Below, piece after piece: positions 45,817 through 54,160 of a stretch of DNA of 64,000 bases. Each line of letters begins with the position of its first letter. Position 1 is the first letter of the stretch. The translations under genes and the position numbers were made by a program. The notes beneath the pieces are model-generated. The model was not told the DNA's origin. It ran no database searches and worked only from the letters and a program-made list of their open reading frames with translations. This DNA is from JAKVAV01 sp047632755 (GTDB lineage: Bacteria > Bacteroidota > Bacteroidia > Flavobacteriales_D > Cryomorphaceae), in assembly GCA_047632755.1 (NCBI GenBank), contig JBLIDT010000007.1:82388-146387 (forward strand), in the 5' to 3' direction.

Positions 45817-47004
45817 ATGGCTAAAGAACAATTTGATCGCTCCAAACCTCACCTTAACATAGGTACCATTGGTCACGTTGACCACGGTAAAACGACGTTG
45901 ACTGCAGCGATCACCGCAGTGCTTGCAGGTAAAGGCCTGTCTGAATTGAAGTCTTTCGACTCAATTGATAATGCGCCCGAAGAAAAAGAGCGCGGTATTA
46001 CAATCAACACGTCACACGTTGAGTATACGACGTTAACTCGTCACTACGCACACGTTGACTGTCCTGGTCACGCTGATTACGTGAAGAACATGGTAACTGG
46101 AGCTGCCCAAATGGATGGAGCTATATTAGTAGTTGCTGCTACTGATGGCCCAATGCCTCAAACGCGCGAGCACATCCTTCTTGGACGCCAAGTAGGAGTT
46201 CCACGTATCGTTGTTTTCATGAACAAAGTGGACATGGTAGACGATGAAGAACTTCTCGAACTAGTTGAGATGGAAATTCGTGAGCTGCTTTCTTTCTACG
46301 AATATGATGGAGACAACACACCTGTAATCGCTGGTTCTGCGCTTGGTGCTTTGAATGGTGAAGAGAAGTGGGTTAAGACAGTAGAGGAATTGATGGATGC
46401 TGTTGATGTTTGGATTGAAATTCCACCACGTGAAATCGACAAAGATTTCTTGATGCCTGTAGAGGATGTATTCTCTATCACAGGTCGTGGAACAGTTGCT
46501 ACGGGTCGTATCGAAACAGGAGTTATTAACTCTGGTGACGAGGTTGACATTGTAGGAATGCAAGTTGAAAAATTGAAATCAGTAGTTACTGGAGTTGAGA
46601 TGTTCCGTAAAATCCTTAACAGGGGTGAAGCGGGAGATAACGTAGGATTGCTTCTACGTGGTGTAGAAAAAGCAGCGATTCGTCGCGGTATGGTTATTTC
46701 TAAGCCAGGATCTATTACACCTCACACTAAATTCAACGCTGAAATATACGTATTGAAGAAAGAAGAAGGTGGACGTCACACTCCATTTCACGATAAGTAT
46801 CGCCCTCAGTTCTACTTTAGAACTACCGACGTTACAGGTGAGATCATCCTTGGTGAAGGCCGTGAAATGGTAATGCCTGGGGATAACGTATCTATCGTGG
46901 TAGAATTGATCGTTCCTGTAGCGATGGACAAAGGTCTTCGTTTTGCGATCCGCGAAGGTGGTCGTACGGTGGGTGCTGGTCAGGTAACTGAGATTATTGA
47001 GTAA
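45817..47004 (+). CDS. tuf: elongation factor Tu
   Basis: 395 residues. The GTPase motifs are GHVDHGKTTL (about residues 19-28), DCPGHADYVKNM (about 81-92) and MNKVDMVDDEE (about 135-145); domains II and III follow, with FSITGRGTVATGRIETG near 223 and the conserved C-terminus EGGRTVGAGQVTEII. It delivers aminoacyl-tRNA to the ribosome. The tRNA cluster upstream and trpT-secE downstream form the standard Bacteroidota arrangement. The start is ATG (MAKEQFDRSKPHLNIGTIGH). Confidence 0.98.
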   Translation: MAKEQFDRSKPHLNIGTIGHVDHGKTTLTAAITAVLAGKGLSELKSFDSIDNAPEEKERGITINTSHVEYTTLTRHYAHVDCPGHADYVKNMVTGAAQMDGAILVVAATDGPMPQTREHILLGRQVGVPRIVVFMNKVDMVDDEELLELVEMEIRELLSFYEYDGDNTPVIAGSALGALNGEEKWVKTVEELMDAVDVWIEIPPREIDKDFLMPVEDVFSITGRGTVATGRIETGVINSGDEVDIVGMQVEKLKSVVTGVEMFRKILNRGEAGDNVGLLLRGVEKAAIRRGMVISKPGSITPHTKFNAEIYVLKKEEGGRHTPFHDKYRPQFYFRTTDVTGEIILGEGREMVMPGDNVSIVVELIVPVAMDKGLRFAIREGGRTVGAGQVTEIIE

Positions 47005-47069
47005 TTAAATAACATAACTTGACAGTGAAGGTGGATGCCAATTTGGCGTTCACCTTTCCCTGTCAATAC

Positions 47070-47142
47070 ACGGGTGTAGCTCAGCTGGTAGAGCACTGGT
47101 CTCCAAAACCAGGTGTCGGGAGTTCGAGTCTCTCCACCCGTG
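47070..47142 (+). tRNA. tRNA-Trp (anticodon CCA)
   Basis: Acceptor ACGGGTG pairs with CACCCGT; D-arm AGCTCAGCTGG; anticodon loop CTCCAAA gives CCA; T-loop AGTTCGAGTCT. CCA tail not encoded. Lies between tuf and secE, the common bacterial position. Confidence 0.96.
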
Positions 47143-47162
47143 CAAAAAAAAAAACAAGAAAC

Positions 47163-47405
47163 GTGGCTAGTCTTCAAACAACGTTCAAAGAGTCTTACGA
47201 TGAGTTGGTTCACAAAGTGACCTGGCCTTCGTGGAAACAATTGCAAAGCAGTAGTATTCTAGTGCTTGTCGCATCACTTATCATTGCGGGGATTATTTTC
47301 GTGATGGATTATGTTTTCGGTGTACAAGTGGTAGAAATTGGTAGCGATGGTTTCCAGTGGAGAGGAATTCTCGGTTTTATTTATGACTTATTAGCCGACC
47401 TATAA
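47163..47405 (+). CDS. secE: preprotein translocase subunit SecE
   Basis: 80 residues from a GTG start at 47163 (ASLQTTFKESYDELVHKVTW); no ATG is available between the tRNA-Trp gene and the conserved region, and the longer frame from 47019 runs through that tRNA and is rejected. The conserved SecE motif KVTWPSWKQLQSSS precedes one membrane helix (ILVLVASLIIAGIIFVMDYV). It clamps SecY in the translocon. Followed by nusG after four bases. Confidence 0.93.
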   Translation: MASLQTTFKESYDELVHKVTWPSWKQLQSSSILVLVASLIIAGIIFVMDYVFGVQVVEIGSDGFQWRGILGFIYDLLADL

Positions 47406-47409
47406 TAGT

Positions 47410-47964
47410 ATGGCAGATTCTGCATCAAAAAAGTGGTATGTCGTTCGAGCGATCAGCGGCAAAGAGAAGAAGGTTAAGGATATGATCGAATTAGAGATCA
47501 GCCGAAGCAATCTTGCTGACCATGTAGCCCAAGTACTGATCCCAACGGAGAAGGTATTTCAAATACGTAATGGCAAGAAGATTAGCAAAGAGCGAAACTT
47601 CTTTCCTGGTTATGTTTTGATTGAAGCTGATTTGGTAGGAGAAGTTCCTCACCTGATTAAAGGAGTCAATAATGTCATCGGTTTTTTGGGATCTGAGAAA
47701 GGGGGAGACCCTGTTCCTTTGAGAACCAATGAGGTGAATAGAATATTAGGAAAAGTTGATGAGCTCGCCGAAAGCGAAGAAGAAATCAATATTCCATATG
47801 TAGTCGGAGAGAACGTTAAAGTTGTCGATGGCCCATTCAATAACTTTAACGGAGTGATTGAAGAAGTAAACGAAGAGAAGAAGAAACTTAAAGTGATGGT
47901 TAAGATTTTCGGACGGAAAACACCGCTCGAGCTTGGCTACCTTCAAGTTGAGAAAGATGGATAA
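47410..47964 (+). CDS. nusG: transcription termination/antitermination protein NusG
   Basis: 184 residues. The NGN domain has KKWYVVRAISGKEKKVKDMI and the characteristic RNFFPGYVLIEADL (near 63-76); the C-terminal KOW domain has VVDGPFNNFNGVIEEVNEEK (about 137-156). It binds RNA polymerase and couples transcription to translation or Rho. secE-nusG spacing of four bases. Confidence 0.96.
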   Translation: MADSASKKWYVVRAISGKEKKVKDMIELEISRSNLADHVAQVLIPTEKVFQIRNGKKISKERNFFPGYVLIEADLVGEVPHLIKGVNNVIGFLGSEKGGDPVPLRTNEVNRILGKVDELAESEEEINIPYVVGENVKVVDGPFNNFNGVIEEVNEEKKKLKVMVKIFGRKTPLELGYLQVEKDG

Positions 47965-47999
47965 TTATTAACTAAACAACGGATACACCAGAGTCCCTT

Positions 48000-48020
48000 G
48001 GCCGCTTTGTGAGAGTGGTC
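48000..48020 (+). promoter_or_regulatory. hairpin in the nusG-rplK spacer (possible L1 control site)
   Basis: GGCCGCT, loop TTGTGAG, AGTGGTC form seven pairs including two G-T pairs; flanking bases allow an outer stem (GTC near 47992 with GAC near 48030). In many bacteria L1 represses the rplK-rplA message by binding a leader that mimics its rRNA site. This hairpin is in the right place, but I cannot show that it has the L1-site shape. Confidence 0.3.
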
Positions 48021-48066
48021 GCTTCCAGAGACACTGAATATCATAAATTAAAAACCCAAACTTGAT

Positions 48067-48510
48067 ATGGCTAGAGAAGTAAGCGGGCTAATCAAGCTGC
48101 AAATTAAAGGTGGGGCTGCCAATCCTTCACCTCCAGTCGGACCGGCACTCGGTGCGAAAGGAGTGAATATAATGGAGTTCTGCAAGCAGTTTAACGCTCG
48201 TACACAAGATCAAGCTGGAAAAGTTTTACCGGTAGTCATTACCGTTTATATCGATAAGTCTTTTGACTTCATCGTGAAAACTCCTCCTGCAGCTGTGCAA
48301 CTCCTTGAAGCTGCCAAGCTCAAATCAGGTTCTGCTGAATCAAATCGTCTAAAAGTGGGAAATGTTTCCTGGGATCAAGTTCGCGCGATCGCAGAAGATA
48401 AAATGCCCGATTTGAACGCTTTCACAGTAGAATCTGCAATGAAAATGGTAGCAGGGACCGCACGTAGCATGGGGATAAATGTCAAGGGTGCAAGCCCTTT
48501 TAACGGTTAA
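48067..48510 (+). CDS. rplK: 50S ribosomal protein L11
   Basis: 147 residues. The N-terminal IKLQIKGGAANPSPPVGPAL and GVNIMEFCKQFNART, and the C-terminal RNA-binding part with NVSWDQVRAIAEDKMPDLNA and AGTARSMGINV, are standard L11. It binds the GTPase-associated centre of 23S rRNA. First of the rplKAJL genes. Confidence 0.97.
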   Translation: MAREVSGLIKLQIKGGAANPSPPVGPALGAKGVNIMEFCKQFNARTQDQAGKVLPVVITVYIDKSFDFIVKTPPAAVQLLEAAKLKSGSAESNRLKVGNVSWDQVRAIAEDKMPDLNAFTVESAMKMVAGTARSMGINVKGASPFNG

Positions 48511-48519
48511 AACTTTTTT

Positions 48520-49215
48520 ATGCGAGTATCTAAGAAAAGAAAAGAAGCGCTAGGCAAGTTCGATCCAACTAAAGTCTACTCTCTGGAAGAAGCATCTGGT
48601 ATTGTGAAAGAAATTTCTATTACCAAATTCGATTCCTCAGTAGATTTGGCTGTTCGGCTTGGCGTGGATCCTAGAAAAGCAAACCAGATGGTTAGGGGAA
48701 GTGTTTCCCTACCACATGGTACAGGTAAAGACGTCCGAGTTTTAGTACTCTGCAACCCTGACAAAGAAGCTGATGCCACTGAGGCGGGTGCTGATTTTGT
48801 TGGATTAGACGAGTACATTGAAAAAATCAAGGGCGGCTGGACCGATGTTGATGTAATTATTACAACTCCAAACGTAATGGGGAAGGTTGGGGCATTAGGA
48901 AGAATTTTAGGGCCACGTGGTCTTATGCCTAATCCCAAAACTGGAACTGTAACGATGGATGTTGCGAAAGCTGTTAGTGATGTAAAAGCAGGTAAAATCG
49001 ACTTCAAAGTTGACAAGTACGGCATCATTCACGCTGCTGTAGGTAAAGCATCTTTTGATGCTCAGAAAATTCGCGAGAACGCAAAAGAAGTTTTGCAAAC
49101 TCTCATGAAGTTGAAACCAGCAGCAGCTAAGGGAGCCTACATTAGAAGCATAGCACTTAGTGGTACTATGTCTCCGAGCGTCAAAATTGAAGCTAAATCA
49201 GTTTCTGCTGAATAA
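48520..49215 (+). CDS. rplA: 50S ribosomal protein L1
   Basis: 231 residues. Signatures are KFDSSVDLAVRLGVDPRKAN, LPHGTGKDVRVLVLCNPDKE and the L1 motif GRILGPRGLMPNPKTGTVT (near residues 127-145). It forms the mobile L1 stalk near the E-site and typically autoregulates its own operon. Nine bases after rplK. Confidence 0.97.
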   Translation: MRVSKKRKEALGKFDPTKVYSLEEASGIVKEISITKFDSSVDLAVRLGVDPRKANQMVRGSVSLPHGTGKDVRVLVLCNPDKEADATEAGADFVGLDEYIEKIKGGWTDVDVIITTPNVMGKVGALGRILGPRGLMPNPKTGTVTMDVAKAVSDVKAGKIDFKVDKYGIIHAAVGKASFDAQKIRENAKEVLQTLMKLKPAAAKGAYIRSIALSGTMSPSVKIEAKSVSAE

Positions 49216-49231
49216 CGGTAAAACTCAAAAA

Positions 49232-49756
49232 ATGACTAAGACAGAGAAAAATCAAGTTATCAATGAGTTGGCCGAAACGCTTTCAGCTGCAAACGTAATT
49301 TACCTTGCAGACACTTCGGAACTAAATGCTGAAGCGACCTCCAATTTCAGAAGAGCATGTTACAAAAAAGAAGTTAGTCTTAGCGTTGTTAAGAATACAC
49401 TTCTAAGAAAAGCCTTAGACAAAGTCGAAGGAAAAGACTTTTCTGACATGTACGATGTATTGGCAGGGCCTACTTCCATTATGTTGAGCGACACGGGAAA
49501 TCTTCCTGCTAGACTCATCAAAGAGTTCCGAAAAAAGCATCCAAAGCCAATTCTTAAAGCGGCTTACGTCGAAGAGATGTGTTTCGTAGGAGACGACCAG
49601 TTAGATGCATTAACCGAAATTAAGTCTCGTGAAGAGCTTATCGGAGATGTAATTGCCCTTCTTCAGTCACCAATACGCAATGTAATGGGAGCTTTAGAGT
49701 CAGGCAAAAACACACTGGGTGGTCTTCTTAAGACACTCGAAGAACGTGAAGCGTAA
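49232..49756 (+). CDS. rplJ: 50S ribosomal protein L10
   Basis: 174 residues from ATG 49232 (MTKTEKNQVINELAETLSAA). The longer frame starting inside rplA (49160) is rejected because it would overlap L1 coding sequence and lacks similarity to L10. FRRACYKKEVSLSVVKNTLL and LPARLIKEFRKKHPKPILKA are typical. It anchors the L7/L12 stalk. Only 16 bases separate it from rplA, so a long L10-autoregulatory leader of the E. coli kind cannot lie between them. Confidence 0.95.
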   Translation: MTKTEKNQVINELAETLSAANVIYLADTSELNAEATSNFRRACYKKEVSLSVVKNTLLRKALDKVEGKDFSDMYDVLAGPTSIMLSDTGNLPARLIKEFRKKHPKPILKAAYVEEMCFVGDDQLDALTEIKSREELIGDVIALLQSPIRNVMGALESGKNTLGGLLKTLEEREA

Positions 49757-49798
49757 TTTTTTTAAACAAACAGAATCACAAACTTAAAATCAAATAAA

Positions 49799-50173
49799 AT
49801 GGCAGACGTTAAAACTTTAGGCGACCAATTGGTCGGTCTTACTGTAAAAGAAGTTAACGAACTAGCAGAATACCTCAAAGAAGAGCACGGTATTGAGCCT
49901 GCAGCAGCAGCAGTTGTTGCAGCTCCAGGTGCAGGAGGTGGCGGTGAAGCAGTCGAGGAGCAAACAGAATTCGATGTAATTCTTAAAGCTGCCGGTGGTG
50001 CTAAATTGGCCGTTGTGAAACTAGTTAAGGAACTTACCGGACTTGGTCTTAAAGAGGCCAAAGGTGTTGTTGATAGTGCTCCGAGCCCTGTGAAGGAAGG
50101 AGTTTCTAAAGAAGAAGCGGAATCGCTTAAATCACAACTTGAAGAAGCCGGTGCTGAAGTTGAAGTTAAGTAA
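49799..50173 (+). CDS. rplL: 50S ribosomal protein L7/L12
   Basis: 124 residues: an N-terminal dimerisation helix (ADVKTLGDQLVGLTVKEVNE), an Ala/Gly hinge (AAAAVVAAPGAGGGGEAVEE, about 36-55) and the conserved C-terminal domain (LTGLGLKEAKGVVDSAPSPV). It recruits translation GTPases. Confidence 0.97.
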   Translation: MADVKTLGDQLVGLTVKEVNELAEYLKEEHGIEPAAAAVVAAPGAGGGGEAVEEQTEFDVILKAAGGAKLAVVKLVKELTGLGLKEAKGVVDSAPSPVKEGVSKEEAESLKSQLEEAGAEVEVK

Positions 50174-50209
50174 GACACAAACATATTCTTACGCTTATTG
50201 TTAGGCTCT

Positions 50210-50237
50210 AGGTCATCTCGCTTCGGCGGGATGGCCT
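50210..50237 (+). promoter_or_regulatory. stable UUCG hairpin in the rplL-rpoB spacer (attenuator/processing candidate)
   Basis: AGGTCATCTCGC, loop TTCG, GCGGGATGGCCT: twelve pairs closed by C(UUCG)G, with two G-T pairs. The T-tract after it is weak (CTATTTTAT), so a partial terminator or RNase processing site is more likely than a full stop. In E. coli an attenuator and an RNase III site occupy the same spacer, lowering rpoBC relative to rplJL. Confidence 0.65.
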
Positions 50238-50301
50238 GAACCTATTTTATGCCTTATTTAAATCAGGCGTTTTTTCTTAATCACACACAAACCCTGCAGT
50301 C

Positions 50302-53300
50302 TTGGCTACACTTACAAAGAAAAAAGACGAGCGAATAAATTTCTCTTCTAGTAAACACAAGATTGAATTTCCTGACTTTTTGGAGGTTCAAATTAAGTCG
50401 TTTCAAGAGTTTTTTCAGCTCGAGACAAATCCCGATGACAGGGAAACTGAAGGCCTCTACAAGGTTTTCACAGAAAATTTTCCTATCACAGATACAAGAA
50501 ATCAATTTGTACTTGAATTCTTGGATTATTTCGTAGACCCACCCCGCTACAGCATTCCAGAATGCGTAGAGAGAGGCCTAACTTATGCCGTACCGCTTAA
50601 GGCAAAGTTGAAGCTGTACTGTACTGATCCTGAGCACGAAGATTTTGAGACCATTGTCCAAGATGTGTATCTGGGTACCATTCCCTACATGACCCCTCAG
50701 GGTTCATTTGTAGTTAATGGAGCAGAAAGAGTTATTGTATCGCAGCTTCACCGCTCACCTGGAGTTTTCTTCGGCCAGAGTCGTCACGCTAACGGAACGA
50801 AGCTCTACTCTGCAAGGGTGATTCCTTTTAAAGGATCATGGATCGAGTTTGCAACGGATATCAATGCCGTAATGTATGCATACATCGACCGTAAGAAAAA
50901 GCTTCCTGTTACTACGTTGCTTCGAGCCATTGGTTACGAAAGCGATAAAGATATTCTCGAGATTTTTGACCTTGCCGATGAGTTCAAGGTGACAAAAACT
51001 GGAGCCAAAAAACTACTGGGAAGAAAACTGGCAGCTCGTGTTCTTAAGAGTTGGATAGAAGACTTCGTAGATGAGGATACAGGAGAGGTAGTTTCTATTG
51101 AAAGAAACGAAGTAATTATTGATCGTGAGACGATCATAGAAGACGAGCAAGTAGAGCAAATTCTAGAATCAGGAGCAAAAACGGTAATTCTCCACAAAGA
51201 GAACATCAATGCTGCCGACTTCTCGATCATCTACAATACACTTCAAAAGGATACTTCAAACTCGGAGAAAGAAGCGGTGGAGCACATCTACCGTCAGTTG
51301 CGTAACGCTGAGCCGCCAGATATGGAGACTGCTCGTGGTGTTATCGACAAATTGTTCTTCTCCGAAACAAGATATGACTTAGGAGAAGTTGGGCGTTTCA
51401 GAATCAACAAGAAGCTCGGTTTGGATACCGATTATTCTGAGCGCACGCTTACCAAAGAAGACATCATCAAAATCATCAAGTATTTGATTGATTTGGTGAA
51501 TAGCAATACCGATGTGGATGACATCGATCACTTAAGTAATCGACGTGTACGTACCGTAGGAGAGCAGCTTCACAACCAGTTTGGTGTAGGTTTAGCTCGT
51601 ATGGCCCGTACCATCCGTGAAAGAATGAACGTCCGTGATAACGAGGTGTTTACGCCAACTGACTTGATCAATGCTAAGACATTGTCTTCGGTGATCAACT
51701 CGTTCTTTGGAACGAATCAGTTGTCGCAGTTTATGGATCAAACGAATCCTCTTTCTGAGGTAACTCATAAAAGAAGAATGTCTGCACTTGGACCCGGAGG
51801 TCTCTCCAGAGAAAGAGCAGGTTTTGAGGTTCGTGATGTTCACTACACGCACTACGGTCGCCTTTGTACCATTGAAACACCAGAAGGACCAAACATCGGT
51901 TTGATCTCTTCTCTTTGTGTGTTTGCGAAAATCAATAGACTCGGATTTATAGAGACGCCTTACCGTACAGTTTCGAACGGTGCAGTGGACTTGGTGACAG
52001 AGCCTATTTACTTGAGTGCTGAGGAGGAAGATGAGAAAATGATTGCTCAGGCCAATGCTCAGGTAAGCGATAAAGGGATTCTTGAATCTGAAACAGTGAA
52101 AGCTCGAAAAGAAGGAGACTTCCCTGTTGTCGGGCCTAATGAGATTGATTTGATCGACGTTGCTCCCAACCAAATTGCTTCGATTGCTGCTTCACTTATT
52201 CCATTTTTGGAGCATGATGATGCCAACCGTGCATTGATGGGATCGAACATGATGCGTCAAGCTGTGCCGCTTTTGCGACCTGAATCTCCTATTGTAGGAA
52301 CTGGGTTAGAGAAGCGTGTTGCTCAAGATTCACGTGTATTGGTTTCTTCAGAAGGAACAGGAGTTGTAGAATACGTTGATGCGAAGAAAATCGTAGTTCG
52401 TTATGAGCGCAACGATGAGGAAAAACTCATCAGCTTTGACGGCGATACGAAAGAATACCCACTTATTAAGTTCTTAAAGACCAACCAAGGAACGAGCATG
52501 AACTTGCGTCCGATGGTGGCCAAAGGAGATAAGGTAAGCCCAGGTCAAGTATTGACAGAAGGTTTTGCTACTCAAGGCGGAGAGCTAGGAATAGGTCGAA
52601 ACTTGATGGTGGCGTTTATGCCTTGGAAGGGGTATAACTTTGAGGATGCGATTGTAATATCGGAAGAGGTTGTTCGCGAGGACATCTTTACGTCGATTCA
52701 CATCGATGAGTACATTCTAGAGGTGAGAGACACAAAACGTGGACAGGAAGAATTGACTCCTGATATTCCAAACGTAAGTGAAGAAGCCACAAAGAATCTT
52801 GACGAGAATGGAATGATCCGTGTCGGAGCTGAGATTCGCGAAGGTGATATCTTGATTGGTAAGATCACTCCGAAAGGAGAAACTGATCCTTCACCTGAAG
52901 AGAAACTTCTAAGAGCGATCTTCGGTGACAAGGCAGGAGATGTGAAAGATGCTTCCTTGAAAGCTTCACCATCATTAAGAGGTGTTGTCATAGACAAGAA
53001 GCTATTTGCCAAGGCGGTTAAGACCCCAAAGACGAAAGCAGCGGAGAAAACTATTGTTGAGGAAATCGACAAGCAGTTTGCCAAAGACTGTTCAGACTTG
53101 AAGGTGTCTTTGATTGACAAGCTGAATAGTCTCGTAAGTGGTAAAACTTCTCAAGGGGTGTTCAACAACTTCAAAGAAGAGCAGATCAAGAAAGGAGTTA
53201 AGTTCACGCAGAAGGCATTGAATGCGATTGACTATGCGATAGTGAATCCAAGCAGATGGACGACTGATGACCACATCAACCTTTTGATCAAAAAGCTAAT

Positions 53301-54117
53301 TCACAATTTCAACATCAAACACAATGATTACGTAGGTGCACACAAGCGCAAGAAATTCCAAATCACCATTGGTGATGAGCTACCAAGCGGAATCTTGAAG
53401 CTGGCTAAAGTGTACATCGCTAAGAAGCGCAAGCTTAAGGTGGGAGATAAAATGGCGGGACGTCATGGTAACAAAGGTATTGTTGCGAAAATCGTACGTA
53501 AGGAAGATATGCCTTACCTCGATGACGGAAGTCCAGTAGATATCGTACTTAACCCACTTGGCGTACCTTCAAGGATGAACCTTGGTCAGATCTATGAAAC
53601 CGTTCTCGGTTGGGCAGGTCAGAAACTTGGGGTGAAATTTGCGACTCCAATTTTTGATGGTGCAACCATTGATCAGATCAATGAATACACTGATAAAGCT
53701 AACGTTCCGCGTTATGGAGTGACTACACTTCGCGATGGTGGTACAGGAGAGCACTTTGATCAGCCAGCAACCGTAGGTGTTATCTACATGCTGAAACTTG
53801 CTCACATGGTTGATGACAAAATGCATGCACGTTCCATCGGACCATACTCACTTATTACACAGCAGCCACTCGGAGGTAAAGCTCAGTTTGGAGGCCAGCG
53901 TTTTGGAGAGATGGAAGTATGGGCACTTGAAGCATTTGGTGCAGCAAACATCTTGCGAGAGGTTCTTACAGTTAAGTCAGATGACGTAGTAGGTAGAGCA
54001 AAAGCCTACGAAGCTATCGTGAAAGGAGAGAATATGCCTGAGCCAGGTATTCCTGAATCATTCAATGTTCTCTTGCACGAATTGAGTGGTCTGGGACTTA
54101 AAGTCACTCTAGAGTAA
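50302..54117 (+). CDS. rpoB: DNA-directed RNA polymerase subunit beta
   Basis: 1271 residues. The start is TTG (ATLTKKKDERINFSSSKHKI follows): a stop codon lies in frame at 50278 and no ATG intervenes. The rifampicin region reads QLSQFMDQTNPLSEVTHKRR, then MSALGPGGLSRERAGFEV (about 473-510), with Asp, His and Ser at the usual resistance positions, i.e. the sensitive form. The C-terminal VGDKMAGRHGNKGIVAKIV (near 1050) and GGKAQFGGQRFGEMEVWALE (near 1192) are canonical. It forms the catalytic core with rpoC, 43 bases downstream. Confidence 0.98.
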   Translation: MATLTKKKDERINFSSSKHKIEFPDFLEVQIKSFQEFFQLETNPDDRETEGLYKVFTENFPITDTRNQFVLEFLDYFVDPPRYSIPECVERGLTYAVPLKAKLKLYCTDPEHEDFETIVQDVYLGTIPYMTPQGSFVVNGAERVIVSQLHRSPGVFFGQSRHANGTKLYSARVIPFKGSWIEFATDINAVMYAYIDRKKKLPVTTLLRAIGYESDKDILEIFDLADEFKVTKTGAKKLLGRKLAARVLKSWIEDFVDEDTGEVVSIERNEVIIDRETIIEDEQVEQILESGAKTVILHKENINAADFSIIYNTLQKDTSNSEKEAVEHIYRQLRNAEPPDMETARGVIDKLFFSETRYDLGEVGRFRINKKLGLDTDYSERTLTKEDIIKIIKYLIDLVNSNTDVDDIDHLSNRRVRTVGEQLHNQFGVGLARMARTIRERMNVRDNEVFTPTDLINAKTLSSVINSFFGTNQLSQFMDQTNPLSEVTHKRRMSALGPGGLSRERAGFEVRDVHYTHYGRLCTIETPEGPNIGLISSLCVFAKINRLGFIETPYRTVSNGAVDLVTEPIYLSAEEEDEKMIAQANAQVSDKGILESETVKARKEGDFPVVGPNEIDLIDVAPNQIASIAASLIPFLEHDDANRALMGSNMMRQAVPLLRPESPIVGTGLEKRVAQDSRVLVSSEGTGVVEYVDAKKIVVRYERNDEEKLISFDGDTKEYPLIKFLKTNQGTSMNLRPMVAKGDKVSPGQVLTEGFATQGGELGIGRNLMVAFMPWKGYNFEDAIVISEEVVREDIFTSIHIDEYILEVRDTKRGQEELTPDIPNVSEEATKNLDENGMIRVGAEIREGDILIGKITPKGETDPSPEEKLLRAIFGDKAGDVKDASLKASPSLRGVVIDKKLFAKAVKTPKTKAAEKTIVEEIDKQFAKDCSDLKVSLIDKLNSLVSGKTSQGVFNNFKEEQIKKGVKFTQKALNAIDYAIVNPSRWTTDDHINLLIKKLIHNFNIKHNDYVGAHKRKKFQITIGDELPSGILKLAKVYIAKKRKLKVGDKMAGRHGNKGIVAKIVRKEDMPYLDDGSPVDIVLNPLGVPSRMNLGQIYETVLGWAGQKLGVKFATPIFDGATIDQINEYTDKANVPRYGVTTLRDGGTGEHFDQPATVGVIYMLKLAHMVDDKMHARSIGPYSLITQQPLGGKAQFGGQRFGEMEVWALEAFGAANILREVLTVKSDDVVGRAKAYEAIVKGENMPEPGIPESFNVLLHELSGLGLKVTLE

Positions 54118-54160
54118 AGTATTGTGTTAACGGAGTTTTCAACGAAAGAAAATCATTCCT

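Noticed and set aside
47019..47162. N-terminal extension of secE
   Set aside because: It passes through the tRNA-Trp gene, so the GTG at 47163 is the start.
46980..47246. Minus-strand frame opposite tRNA-Trp and secE
   Set aside because: It contains the GGETRTPDTWFWRPVLYQLSYT-like text that arises from antisense tRNA-Trp; not a protein gene.
49160..49231. N-terminal extension of rplJ inside rplA
   Set aside because: It overlaps the end of L1 and has no similarity to L10, which begins at ATG 49232.
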